The notes under the pieces were generated by a model that saw only the letters and a list, made by a program, of their open reading frames with translations, was not told the origin of the DNA and made no database searches. This document shows, in pieces, positions 1-11,022 of a stretch of 64,000 nt of DNA (positions within the stretch are counted from its first letter, which is position 1; each line of letters starts with the position of its first letter). The DNA is taken from NCBI GenBank assembly GCA_000328365.1, contig KB305766.1:512130-576129 (forward strand), read 5' to 3'. Position numbers and translations under genes: made by a program. The stretch is from Capitella teleta (lineage: Eukaryota > Annelida > Polychaeta > Capitellidae).

Positions 1-52
1 GAGTGCCACAGGGATCAGTCCTTGGACTCAAATTGTTCAATCGATCGTGTTA
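1..52 (+). mobile_element. LINE reverse transcriptase scrap at window edge
   Basis: Frame 3 reads VPQGSVLGLKLF, the conserved RT motif that precedes the YxDD block in non-LTR retrotransposons. The match stops after about 15 codons. The following sequence instead begins the endonuclease part of another LINE, so this is probably the tail of a separate truncated copy running in from the left. Confidence 0.6.
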
Positions 53-199
53 CCTCTTAATAGAATTGAAAGCTGATCTGGAATGTGTGCCACCGGTGGT
101 TAAGAAAATGCTGCTCTGCGGCGAAATGCGTTATGAGGAGAAAAAGGGGAAGAAGGGGTGAAGTGAGGAGGAGAGTGAGGCAGAGACAATCACGGGTGT

Positions 200-2760
200 T
201 CTTACCAGTTATCATGTATGGCAATGTGAGATCAATTAAGAATAAAATTCATGAACTGATGGTCCACGCCACTTATGACAATGAATATCTTTAAAGCAGT
301 GTTATAATATTGACTGAAACGTGGCTTGGTGATGATGTACCCGATGGCAGTGTGTCACTTGATAATTTTACTCTGTTAAGGAAGGATCGGACCGCTGTTG
401 AAACTAACAAAATCAGGGGAGTCGGTGTGTGCGTGTATGTGAATAACCGATGGTGCAACAACATTGCTCTTAAACATGCATCGTGCAGTGTTGACCTGGA
501 GATGCTCTGCCTCCAATGCCGGCCTTTCTACCTGCCTCGTGAATTCAACTGTGTCATCTTCATTGTTGTATATATCCCACCGAGTGCCAACAAACTGAAA
601 GCTGAAGACTCCATCACTCAGCTAGTAATGGAACAGGATCGGCTCATCCTAATGCAGCCATAATCATCATTGGTGACTTCAATGGTGCCCCTCTAAAATC
701 TTCTCTTCCTCTGTATAAACAGTATATCACCTGCCCAACTCGTGACCCAAATACGCTGGATCTCTGCTATTGTAACAAGAAGCATGCCTACAAGAGCAAG
801 CAGAGACTGCCCCTTGGCAATTCGGACCACAACATGATCTCTATGCAGCCAACGTATGCACGAAGACTCAAGGCACTGAAGCCGACAATTAAGACCATAA
901 AAGAACGGCAAGAAAACCTGACTGAAGAGGTCGCTGGATCCCTTGCATGCACTGGTTGGTCTGTATCCTGGGATGCCTGCTCATCCATCCACGAGGTCAC
1001 TGAGACCATGAGCAGCTACATCAACTTCTGCATTGACTGTATTGTGCCTGACAAGAATATAAAGATTTATCCAAATAACAACTCTTGGGTAACAAAGGAG
1101 CTGCGGACACTGATGGCTAACAAACAAATGCAAGCGTGCATACAAGGGAAAGTTGGAGCGATGGTTTGATGGAGACTCGAGAGCATGCTGGAAAGGAATG
1201 AAAAGATCTAAAAAAATGAAAGTTGGAGCGATGGTTTGATGGAGACTCGAGAGCATGCTGGAAAGGAATGAAAAGATCTAAAAAAATCCAATGGCTAAGA
1301 AGCCGATGGCAAAGAGGACGAGTGGTGTGAGGACCTTAATCAGTTTTACGCTCGATTCGAGATACCGGACGACCCTCCTCACTTAGAGGATGACGGTAAC
1401 CATCTGACGCTAGGCGAAGAAAAAGTTCGCAAGATATTCTCCCAAGTCCAACTCAACAAAGCTGCTGGATCTGATAAGGTCACTCCATGGACTTTAAAGA
1501 CATTCTGCCAAGAATCAGCACCTGCGTACGTCAGGTTATACAATGCATCACTGGCCCAAGAAACTGTACCCGATGCATGGAAGACATCCATAATTGTCCA
1601 AGTGCCCAAGAAGCCATGCCCCAGTGAGCTCAATGACTATTGCCCCGTGGCGCTCACCTCTGTCGTGATGAAGAGCATGGAGCAAGCTGTTCTTAGACAC
1701 CTGGTATCCACGACTGGAACACTGGTGGACCCTCTTCAATTTGCATACAAGAAGGCCTGAGGTACTGATGATGCATGTGATGTCCTTACCCATCTTCTGT
1801 ACTCACACACGGACACTCCTGGCAACTACGCTAGAGTTCTTTATGTAGACTTTAGCTCTGCATCCAACACTATGTTACCGAGTGTCCTCGTGCGGAAATT
1901 AAGTGCCATGCAAGTGCCATTCTCCCTCTGTAAATGGACTCTAAGCTACCTGAGAAATCGAACCCAGGGAGTTCGAATTGGCGGCACACTATCCCAGCCA
2001 ATCACAACGCACATCGGCGCCCCACAGGGATGCGTACCATCCCCAGTTCTCTTCACCATATACACGGACGACCACAGAGGAAATCCGCCATTGAACTATG
2101 TGATTAAATATGCTGACGATACAGCAATAGTAGGTCTCATAAAAAATAATAATGCAATCGAATACAGACAACCATCGGTTCATTTATAACCGCTTGTGAA
2201 CGCGATATAGACTTCAACTCAACGTAAGGAAAACAAAAGAGATGTTTATTGACTTTCGGAAGAAAACATACACAAAAGACCCAATTAAGATCAAGGAAGA
2301 ATATATCGAAACATGTGAAAAGTACAAGTATCTTGGATTGGAAATCACCAAAAACCTAACGTGGGAGAGCCTCACCGTCAAAAAAGCCATGAAAAACCTC
2401 TCCTGCCTAAGAATTCTAAAACGTTTTAAACTCCCCTCGGATCCTGGATCTTTTTTGTTTACTTTCCATCTGGGGTGCTAGCATCAATGAATCCAGCCAT
2501 CGCAAAATTAACAACATTAGGAAACTAGGAATGAAAATCTACCAAAAGTACTCGACAACATTCAATAATCTACATATCAATAAAACTGTGAAATTCACCC
2601 AAAAAATTAAAAATGACCCCCTTCCCCCTCTTTCGGACCAATTCAAACCGTTACCATCAAACCGTCGCCTCAGGACTCATTTCTCCAAATCCAATGGACT
2701 AAAAAAGTCATCCATCCCTTGTGCCGTCAGAATTCTAAACTCTCTCAATCACTAATATAT
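200..2760 (+). mobile_element. Broken LINE of the L2/CR1 group (endonuclease + reverse transcriptase)
   Basis: This is a non-LTR retrotransposon copy in 5'-to-3' order. An apurinic-type endonuclease opens with NVRSIKNKIHEL (about 223), followed by TETWLGDDVPDGSVS (about 313) and VVYIPPSANKLKAE (about 568). PLGNSDHNM lies near 812 and PNNNSWVTKELR near 1073. The reverse transcriptase shows DYCPVALTSVVMKS near 1634, DPLQFAYKKA near 1729, GAPQGCVPSPVLF near 2018 and YADDTAIVG near 2110. The C-terminal KYLGLEI block is near 2330 and the coding part ends near 2755. The reading frame changes several times and in-frame stops are present, so the copy is dead. The phrase set resembles L2/CR1-clade elements of fish and marine invertebrates; I cannot fix the subfamily. 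Confidence 0.85.
1148..1287 (+). repeat. 70-bp tandem duplication inside the LINE
   Basis: The segment starting GAAAGTTGGAGCGATGG occurs twice in direct orientation with a 70-bp period and near-identical sequence. It lies between the endonuclease and RT parts of the LINE. The near-identity suggests a recent local duplication after the element had died. Confidence 0.85.
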
Positions 2761-2787
2761 TGACTATTGTCTCCTCCCAATTTTTCA

Positions 2788-2789
<2 letters not shown>

Positions 2790-2820
<31 letters not shown>
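2790..2820. repeat. Poly-T tract
   Basis: An almost pure T run of about 30 bases separates the 3' end of the LINE from the next coding-like stretch. It could be the A-tail of an element inserted on the minus strand, or simple low complexity. Confidence 0.8.
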
Positions 2821-2821
<1 letters not shown>

Positions 2822-3241
2822 CAAAATCAGTGCAAGCCATGCTGGGGGGCTCGTAATGACAAACACTCTGGCTTTGACCATCACCTGGACCGGCAACAGT
2901 CACGTGGTTACCATCTACAACAGAGCGAAAAAGAATCGTTTCTTGGATTTAGAGAGCCTCATCCATTGGTGAGTTCTATTTGTGGAAGAGCTGTTGTAAT
3001 TTTTGTTTTTCATTACAATTTCTTTGCAGATGCCTTGATTGCCACTCGATTTAAGAAGGCGGCCCTCTGTGATATCAGAAAAGCCACCCAGAACTGGTTG
3101 AGCAATGCCCCAGACAGGATCGATCCAACCACTGGAACTGGTGGCAAGAAGGAGAGGATGGAGAGGACAAGGAAGCGAAAGAAACATATGTTCAGTGAGG
3201 ATGCCATTGAACACGACTCCTCCAACAGTGTTTTGGAGTAA
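2820..3241 (+). pseudogene. Orphan 3' gene end, unrecognised basic protein
   Basis: Two coding-like blocks flank a candidate 61-bp intron (GTGAGT at 2969, TTTGCAG ending 3029). The first block reads KKNRFLDLESLIHW near 2926. The second reads RFKKAALCDIRKATQNWL from about 3045 and continues through a Lys/Arg-rich stretch (KKERMERTRKRKKHM) to a TAA at 3239-3241. The second block looks like a real C-terminus, but the two do not join in phase across the canonical splice sites. This is therefore either a decayed gene or element fragment, or part of a gene with different splicing. I do not recognise the family. Confidence 0.35.
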
Positions 3242-3880
3242 ACTTAATTTTGTTTCTTTCACAAATGATGGAATTATTGTGAGACCTTTCATCGTCCACT
3301 CACTGACACCAGTCAACCACTCGGTGGATTCGTTGTTTGAACTCACCTCAATGGAAGCCGACAAACGTCGATGTTACTAGTAACATTGTCTCGCGAGTGC
3401 CACAGATAACACACACTACATATATTCTTATATTCTGTGGCGAGCACCGGAAATTTGTGCTTCTATACAAAGCCTTGGCATTCGCTTGTACATGTAATTC
3501 CTTTTAATCGTTTAAACTGTTAACTCATTTTGAGGGGACAAACATGCTTGGTAATATTGTTAATGAAATCATGAATGTCCAGACCAACTATGTAGTTTTG
3601 CTGTTTGACCCTCTTCCTCCCTGACTTCTATGTGGATGACGTGTCCGCTCTTCAGGATGATGAGCAGCTCATCGGGAGGCCTCACAGTGGAATTGGTATT
3701 CTGTGAAGAAAGACTCATGGCTCTCATGCTTTCGGTGACGCACAGCCTCCTCCTCCTCCTCCTCCTCCTCCTCCTCCTCCTCACCAAAGTATGTCTTTCC
3801 TACTTCCCCAGACAACGATGACTAAAGCAGAACATGAATCAGAGCATTGATGACTACTACTACCGGCTTTATATTACTCC

Positions 3881-3917
<37 letters not shown>

Positions 3918-4450
3918 TGGACAATGCACAAAATTAGTTTTTCTTCTTGCATAAAAGCCAAAACACGCTTGCTTGCTGCGTCAAATTAATCAAAATTTAG
4001 CATTTATCTAATCAAAGTTATCTTTAACATCGGCTGTTGATATCATAAACTAAGCCTGTTTCGGAGAAAGGATAGAAATTGACATTGAACTTTGATTGCA
4101 TTCGCTGATTAGGACATAACCCGTTTATGCGAGTGGTGTGTAGTTTTACGGCCCCGTGCACACAGCCGGCTGTCATGGTAACATAGAAGTTGTGAGGTGG
4201 AGAATCATTGCATCAATTTCTGCAGATAAAGCTTATCCTCAACGTTCTCATAGGTCATTGGGCTCCAAATACTCCCTCAAAACCCGCAAAGTATTACTAT
4301 GAACCCATAGGTTATAGATTCATAGTAATAATTATTATTATTGAAAATTCCCGCATCTCTTTTATAAAACTAGAAATTATTTTTTATCAATTTTTACTTA
4401 TATACTTCAAACCTATGTTTGATTACAAGATATTCTGTATTGAATCTCTT
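3242..4450. other. No gene seen; microsatellites
   Basis: The stretch holds a (CTC)n array at about 3749-3783 and an (AAT)n array at about 3880-3917. I see no supported gene; the leucine-rich open frame near 3.7 kb is only the CTC repeat read through. Confidence 0.7.
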
Positions 4451-4454
4451 GTAT

Positions 4455-5516
4455 TGAAGAGATTAATATTGGTGATAGTGAAATTAAGAGAGTGAATTGT
4501 TTGAAGTTTCTCGGTTTATATTTTGACGACTGTCTTAAGTGGGACAACCATAATTATACTAAACATTAGTAATAAAATTAGAAAATCCATACGTGTCATT
4601 CGGAAAGTCTGATATTTATTGTTACCCCAGACACTGATTACACTGTATTATTCACTAATATATCCTTATCTGATATACTGCCACCTTGTGTGGGGTAGAA
4701 CCTCAAAGACTAATATAAGTCGTCTTATTGTGCTTCAAAAGAAATTCATCCGGATTATCCACAATATCTTCTATCTTGCCCATACTGATACTTTTTTGCT
4801 TCATCTCGTGTTTTGCGCATATCCGACATGTTCGAATATTTTGCTTCTATTTTTGTTTTTAAACTCCATCGAAATATATTTCCAAGTTCCTTCTCTACTT
4901 TATTAAATTTAAACTTCACGCAATGTTATAAAATTTACAATGAATTCCTCATTCCTATGGGTCTTTTAGATAAACAGGAGTCATTGAAAAAATTAAAAAA
5001 AAAAACGATTTTACATTTATTCATTAATTCAATTTTGTACATGTATTTAATATATTTCCTCTTTTTTTTCTCTCTCTTTTTGTTTGTTTGTTTGTTTGTT
5101 TGTTTGTTTGTTTGTTTGTTGTTTGTTTTTTTTTTTTTCTTTTTTTTTTCTTTTTTTTTTTCTTCTTTTTTTCTTTGTTTCTTTGTTTGTTTCTTTCTTT
5201 CTTTCTTTCTCATTTTTTCTTTTTCTGTGTCTGTGTATTATGAGTAAAATTTGCATTTTGTTTTGGCTTGTATTTCGAATATTAATATACTTGTATTATT
5301 TTGATTCTTAGTATCGTTTCCGCACCCTCACGCAACGAACTCCATAATTATTATCAATGTATTTTTCCCATATTTTTTGGTGCCAAGAAAGCTTGTTCTT
5401 GGTGCACCATTTGTTTGATTATCAATTTTGTTTCGAATGTGTTGTTTTTCTCTGCTTTTTTTAATCGAACAATAAATTACCTTATCTTATCTTATCTTAT
5501 CTTATCTTATTCTCTC
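4455..5516 (+). mobile_element. LINE 3' end with terminal (CTTAT)n
   Basis: The C-terminal part of a non-LTR RT polyprotein is readable: CLKFLGLYFDDCLKW near 4503, then LITLYYSLIYPYLIYCHLVW from about 4633, then LIVLQKKFIRIIHN near 4722. This block order is typical of the 3' part of CR1/jockey-like elements. A T-rich and (TTTG)n low-complexity stretch sits at about 5055-5220. The copy ends in about six CTTAT units (5483-5514), the kind of short-repeat 3' terminus these retrotransposons leave on insertion. It is 5'-truncated and has several frame breaks. Confidence 0.75.
5080..5220. repeat. (TTTG)n and T-rich low-complexity tract
   Basis: About ten TTTG units are followed by T-runs interrupted by single C or G. 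The phenylalanine- or lysine-rich open frames on either strand here are artefacts of this composition. Confidence 0.85.
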
Positions 5517-6890
5517 GGCATTTGTTGCAATACTCTCAACCTTGTGCTAATGCTAAGTTAGCATTACCAATTTAAAACGCCATTTACTCTACATCCTGTG
5601 GCCAGTTCAATGAAAGGATCGCGAGATGACAGGGAATTAGAATTTTATAATAAAAGTAGAGGATAATTCTGAAAGGTGTTCAACTCACGCGCTTCCGAAG
5701 TCGAGGGGCGAGACTACTTAATCGCTGTGAGGTCCGAATCCAATTCAGTGTGAGAATGGCCCGTCGCTTCTTCTACATTCGAGCGCTCAGCATGCATGAC
5801 GTAACTCGCATAAGCGCACTGACCGCCTCGTATCTTTTGAATAGTTTGGATGGTACAGTGTATCATTGATTGGCTTCACAACACCGTATATCATAACGGC
5901 CTAGTGAACTTATGCAACATGATGCTAATGAAAGTGGTCACCTATGCTTCAAATTCGACACATGGATACGTTAATATTGTTTAGGCCTGCATCAAATGCA
6001 CTCTGCAAATGGGATTCTCACTCATGAATGGACAACAATCATGAACGGATATCAAACAAAAGTCATGATCAGGTATTCAAACGGCGAATACAAATTTTGT
6101 GGAACACAATTTTTTTGCGAATACAAAAAGAACTAGAAGTTCTTTGCAACAATAAAGGCCATGTGCCATCATCACCTGCATGTTTTATGATTTTAATGTC
6201 ATGAAGCCCGGTTAGAATTTTGACGATACTATTTTAGAATGTTTTGGATCTGCCTTTTTACAACACCAAGACAAGGGACCCTTCAACATGAAAGTACCAC
6301 AAGCTTCAATCCGCCCGTATCTGAGCAAGAATGTTGAGATAGAAATCGGTCTCATTGGCTGCATGCAATGAAGACATACTCGCGCGATTTGGTTCTTCTG
6401 CACCGCTTTTCCTAAATCACGGCAACCAGCGTGCAATCCGCATGCTTCATATAGAGAGTTGGTAAAGAGTAGTCTATCTATTCCATAATAAAGAGGACCT
6501 CTGATTGTTTTGAACAGATGATAGAGAATGCACCCTAGAAGACAAATGAGCTTTTTGGCTGACATATTTTTAGACAATAGCTAATGGAGTTAGCTGTGGG
6601 CTAATTCCTAGATACATCGAATTTGAGAGGTTTAAAATCTCCCTATCGATTTCAGACTGTGGGGACGTGAGAAAAACTAGTTCTCCTGTTGTTAACAATG
6701 GGAGCTGTCGAATGAGCAGATCTTTCAGAAATATTGCACTCATCTCGTTTAAAGCCGTTCTGCCTGAGTAGGAAATTCGCATTTTAATTTGTTTTGAATA
6801 TCATTCACAGTTGATCTTTTCTTCTGATAATTGCCTCGCGTCACTCACAAAAGCCTATAGAATCCATCTAAAATTGTTTCGAAATGAACA
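5517..6890. other. No gene seen
   Basis: The sequence is AT-rich and unique-looking. A 121-codon minus-strand frame at 6212-6577 has no recognisable domain, no clear splice context and ordinary noncoding composition, so I do not call it. Confidence 0.6.
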
Positions 6891-6894
6891 GAGG

Positions 6895-7150
6895 TCCTCT
6901 TTAACGATTTCAATGTTTTTCAATAGCTAACGGTTTTGCTTTTACGAGAATGTGTTGCAAAACAGGTCGCAGTGTAAAACGCACGCACAGATGAGGGAAA
7001 TAAATTTGTTGTCTAACGTTGCATGCTGGTATTCTTATCATTTCTATTCCAATTTCATCGACATTGATTCCGATTTATCTCGATCAATTGAGTGTATCCG
7101 ACATTCGACGATATTCAAATGTCTTGCCATGTCTTATACATTCCTTGGCA
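6895..7150 (+). mobile_element. Diverged, internally deleted MITE copy (same family as 48379-49203)
   Basis: Base order matches the interior of the intronic MITE at 48409-48770. Shared blocks include TTTCAATGTTTTTCAATAG versus a close variant, CAGGTCGCAGTGT, ATTCCAATTTCATC and GATTTATCTCGATCAAT. It lacks about 130 bp that the other copy has near 48450-48575. Its terminal repeats are not clearly visible. Both copies are in the same orientation. Confidence 0.6.
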
Positions 7151-7164
7151 AATCCGATTTACGC

Positions 7165-7275
7165 TACTTAAGTTAAGTTCAGCAAAAATGCGTTTGTGGA
7201 ATTGACTTAACTTGAAAACTTAACTTAACGCCTGGAGGACTTAACTTAAGTCCCAAAGTTAAGTTTCTTTCTGGA
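7165..7275. repeat. Clustered TTAACTTAAG-type inverted repeats
   Basis: Within about 110 bp the words TTAAGTTAAG, GACTTAACTT, CTTAACTTAA and ACTTAACTTAAGT recur in both orientations, ending beside AAGTTAAGTTTC and GAATCGGCCCC. Such clustered inverted short words are common at ends of DNA transposons. No transposase or target-site duplication is evident. Confidence 0.45.
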
Positions 7276-9046
7276 ATCGGCCCCTGTTCTGTAAAATGCG
7301 ATTTCCACACGGGAATCCCAGAATAAAGCGTCATCTTTGTACGGTTTCATTCTCTTTGACCACTTTGGTCTGCTCAACTTATTTGGGCGACTCACATGAA
7401 AACACGAAGTGCCTGCGTCTGAACAGATTTTGCATAACTGTTCACAAAAGAAATCAATTCGATTACAGTGAAACCGTGAAGAGCAAAGCAAATCTCTACA
7501 ATCGGTTACAGAGGAGGGGACTACAAGAGTGCTTAAAGCAAGATTAGTCACTCGTCTGTAGTACTCGGTAATATGGACATCAGTAACACGCCCCCATGCA
7601 ATGGAAGGCTGCCTCAATTCACTAGTACTACCCCCAATTCTATCCACTGAATCGAAATCGACATTCATAAAAAGGGGTAAATGATTTGATGGGTTTAAGA
7701 CATGATCATAGACATTAAGAAACGAAAATATTTTATTGAGAAATCGACTGAGATAAAACAAAATGATCAATGCATGATCGGCCTTTGCCATCACTACTAA
7801 TGAAGGTGTCCATCCGTTGTGCTTCTGAGCATCTCCAAGCTAAGTCTGAGTTCATGTTGTGTGCGAGTTGGTTGAGTGCATGAGAGTGAGCATTATTGCG
7901 ACTAATGTCAGTGTTCAGGTCACCACCGAGGATGACAACATCTGCGTCACTCTCAATCCACAAACACAATGCAGAGTCAAGAGCGGCTTGGTATTCGGCG
8001 TCGACAGAAGTCTTCGAATGATTGTCACATGGAAAGTATGCATTGACGAGCAAAACTGTCGTTGTGTCCATGGTAATGTATATGGCGCACAGTCTTTTGT
8101 TTTGACATCTTCGTTGATGCGGCCAGCGAGCGATGCCACAGAAAGGCCACTCCCCCGAAAGGGCGCCCCCCGATGAATTTGCGTCGTTCAGGCATCCCTG
8201 AAACGCCGTGAGCGATGTAGTCAATGTGAAACGATGGGAGTTATGTTGGCTCTCAAAAAAGCCAAGTCTCCTGCAACAGCAGAACATCTGACTTTTTGGC
8301 TGAGACCATTTCGGCGATGAAGTCTGTGTGTCGATCACCAAGTCCGGTGCTGTTGTATGTGCATAAGGTCAATGCCCTTTCTTTTGCATTCGAGAGTGGT
8401 GTGTGAGACATATCCATAATGATTACGCTGAGGGAACTGCTGCAGCTTCTTTGACTGATTTCGGCTTGCCCGGCTTAAACCATTTCCTGATGAAGATGTC
8501 AGACGGCCAGAACTCTGGATCCAAGACGTCTCAGCGGATCTTGGAATAGTAAGGACAAAACGCTTCGTGTCCCAACCATCCCCTGTCTTGTCCTCGATGC
8601 TAAAAGAGGACAAACCGCCTTCCTTAGCCAGGACGTACTCCTTCAGTTCATTCGTTGTGACTACAGGACTCACATATAGTGATCTGCATCATAACGGTCT
8701 CTGGTCCTGCAGAGAGCTTAGCTGATGAATCAGTTGCTGTACCGTGGATACGCTGCGGTCTCTTTGGTCGCGTGGGGCGCCTGCGGGACTCCACTTTCGT
8801 GAAACCCTCGTTGTCATTTACTGTGTGTACTGCGTTTTTGGCGACTGCAGCCCACGTCTGTTCTTGTGTTTTCAAGGATCGCTGATTTTGCGTTGTCCGT
8901 TCATGCGTTTTATTGGCATCATTACGGAGGTGAGTAGCTGGTTGAGAGATGGGTCGCTCAGTACTCTGCCTAGCGGGAGATTTCCCAGCGATGCAACAAT
9001 TGTTCTCAGCACAGAGGTTTTCATTTGCTGTCATTCTCACCAACAA
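7246..9046 (-). mobile_element. 5' part of a LINE (ORF1-like + endonuclease), broken
   Basis: Read on the minus strand, a basic ORF1-like piece (9046-8648) contains TWAAVAKNAV and EGFTKVESRRRPTRPKRP, the WA-and-GFxxVxRRR pattern seen in LINE ORF1 proteins. It overlaps a second piece with TGDGWDTKRFVLTIPRS. Next comes an AP-endonuclease region: YNSTGLGDRHTDFIAEMV near 8350, DVLLLQETWLFES near 8285, VNAYFPCDN near 8040, DVVILGGDLNTD near 7945 and SCIDHFVLSQS near 7765. Frames are shifted between pieces and no reverse transcriptase follows, so this is a 3'-deleted dead copy. The clade is not resolved. Confidence 0.7.
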
Positions 9047-9099
9047 AAAACTGTTGCATGATTTGACTTAATAATGTAAAATATCATGTTAGTTAGCTT

Positions 9100-9955
9100 A
9101 TTACAACGGTCGGCATCTCATATTGGGCGGAGGGCCGGATCAGGATAAAGCCACATGGCAAGGGGCCAGACCAGATAATAGACTATAATAGCTAATTAAT
9201 TAACTGCACAGTGTTTATTCTAGTATTTTCACAGGGCAGGGTTTTTCTAAGAGATTGTGGACAAGAAAAAATATAGGGAAGCTAGTGGGGTCCGGGGCTT
9301 GCTCCCCCGGGATTTTTTTTTTCTAAGAACAAGCACCAAAGTCCAAAATCTGGGCCGTTTGACAGGGATTTCCCTTATTTATTAAAAATTAACACCAATA
9401 CAAACACGGAAGACACGTTTTGTTTTCCCAAGACATTTAATGCATACAATTGATATGTGATTTGTAAATATTTCACCGGCGACGGTTCAATGGAGCCAGT
9501 TAACCATTATTATCCTTGTAACCAAGGATATCAGCCTTGGTAATAATCTTTTCACATTCTTGTGGAATTCGTTACATATCAAAACGTCAAACATTCAGTT
9601 GATTGAAAAGTAAATGTAGGTGCGATCATCTCTGATCAAGCTTCCTTGACTCAGGCAATCTGTTTTTACGCCACAAATGAATAACTGCAATAACCCACTC
9701 AAATTTATCGCACTCTAGCGGACAAGATAACGTGTTACCAATATTATGGTAATTAAATTAGTATGAAACAGCTTTCAAGGTGACTTTAGCTGTTAAATGG
9801 CTTTCTATCAAGGCATTTTCTGGTACAATCTTCATAAAAAAAAAAAATAAAAAAAAAAAAAAAACTAAATTGTGAGCCTTCTGGGGCCGGATTTCATTGA
9901 AACTCAAAGAAGGGCCGGTGGAAATTGGTTGAGAATCCCGGCGCGGTAGTAGGAA
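9100..9955. mobile_element. Possible non-autonomous hAT-like element
   Basis: Near the left end is CGGTCGGCATCTC followed by GAGGGCCGGATC. Near the right end, on the minus strand, are GGATTCTCAACCAATTTCC and then CCGGCCC. Outer CAG-GGTTCTCAACC-like ends with inner GGGCCGG blocks are typical of hAT-derived repeats. An A-rich run sits at 9836-9864. No transposase is present and I could not confirm an 8-bp target duplication. Confidence 0.35.
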
Positions 9956-10022
9956 TAATTTAGGATCGATGGAAATATGATATATCTCCATCTAATCCTA
10001 ACAACTCACCCTTCCATAACAA

Positions 10023-10047
10023 AGGTCAAGGTCAAGGTCAAAGGTCA
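10023..10047 (+). promoter_or_regulatory. Four tandem AGGTCA half-sites (three DR0, last pair DR1)
   Basis: AGGTCA starts at 10023, 10029, 10035 and 10042. The first three are back to back, and the last two are separated by one A, giving a perfect DR1. AGGTCA is the nuclear-receptor half-site, and DR1 is bound by NR2-class receptors and RXR dimers. It lies about 1 kb upstream of the methyltransferase gene. It may be a regulatory site or just a short simple repeat; sequence alone does not decide. Confidence 0.4.
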
Positions 10048-10920
10048 AGGTTAAACTTGAATCATTGTCATTTTATGTCGGGGCACTGGCTATCAACCCT
10101 TTATTGTCTACACACATGAATTCACATTAGCACTACGAATGCCTTGAGTTTCATTACTATATTAAATTTCTCCTTCATGCAATAGATTTCTAAATGAAAA
10201 CAGGCGCACGAATTACGCACACGGTGGTTTTGATCCCTTTCTTAATTAATCACTGACGCAAACAAGATTGATTGGCTGGCACTGAGGGGTATAATTCTCA
10301 TTTTGTGACTTATATAATTTGGTTCGATATAAGCACAATCGTTGGCTACGAGCAACGCGGGATGTACATTTGGATCTATCCAGCGCTAACCATAATTTAT
10401 ATCAACTGGTCGGGATTGATGAGTTAAACGAATGAGAGTTCAAGATCATTCACGATAAACATCTTCTGGCCACCCTCTGAGCGAGCCTGCCTGCAGTTTT
10501 CTAAAAAAGAGCTAATTCAGGAGTTAACAATACAGACACATGTACTAAGTAGATGAGTAGATGGCCATTGCACCTGACACCAAAGAAGTTAAGTATTTGT
10601 GTGGGGCATCGCAGCATCTGTAGAACTCCAGCATGAGGAATCCGGAAAAAGATAAAGATTTCTAGCGCTATACTTCCTTCCATAACACCCATTACACAAC
10701 CAACGATTTCAGCATAATCCTCGCATGGTTACATCTTGTTTGAACCAAACCTAATCCCACAATTTAAATGTAACAAATGCGGAAATCATTCAGCATCTCA
10801 TGCTCTGATACGGGCGGATGTTAACCATAGATCGATCTCTCATCCGAGATTTATTCAAAGTTTGACATTTGATTACTAGTACACAGGGGTTATAGAGATA
10901 ACATGCCCGTATACTGCAGA
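10048..10920. other. No gene seen; upstream flank of methyltransferase gene
   Basis: Unique AT-rich sequence with only short frames on either strand. Nothing here matches a recognisable domain or repeat. Confidence 0.6.
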
Positions 10921-10922
10921 AT

Positions 10923-10928
10923 ATAAAC
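10923..10928 (+). promoter_or_regulatory. TATA box candidate of methyltransferase gene
   Basis: TATAAA lies 95 bp upstream of the ATG at 11023, leaving room for a short 5' leader. It is the best-placed TATA element in this flank, but no initiator motif was proved. Confidence 0.4.
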
Positions 10929-11022
10929 CTGGACAAGACTTCACTGCAAAGCTGTTGCAGTGAAGTAACCAACATTCGTTCACAACATATTTCACTTGGT
11001 CGAGGTTTTAGTCGAAACAGAT

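Noticed and set aside
2915-3364. 149-codon minus-strand frame opposite the orphan gene end
   Set aside because: It is the shadow of the better plus-strand reading, which has a natural stop and a basic C-terminus.
4935-5311. Lysine-rich and phenylalanine-rich frames on both strands
   Set aside because: They are translations of the T-rich/(TTTG)n tract in the LINE 3' region.
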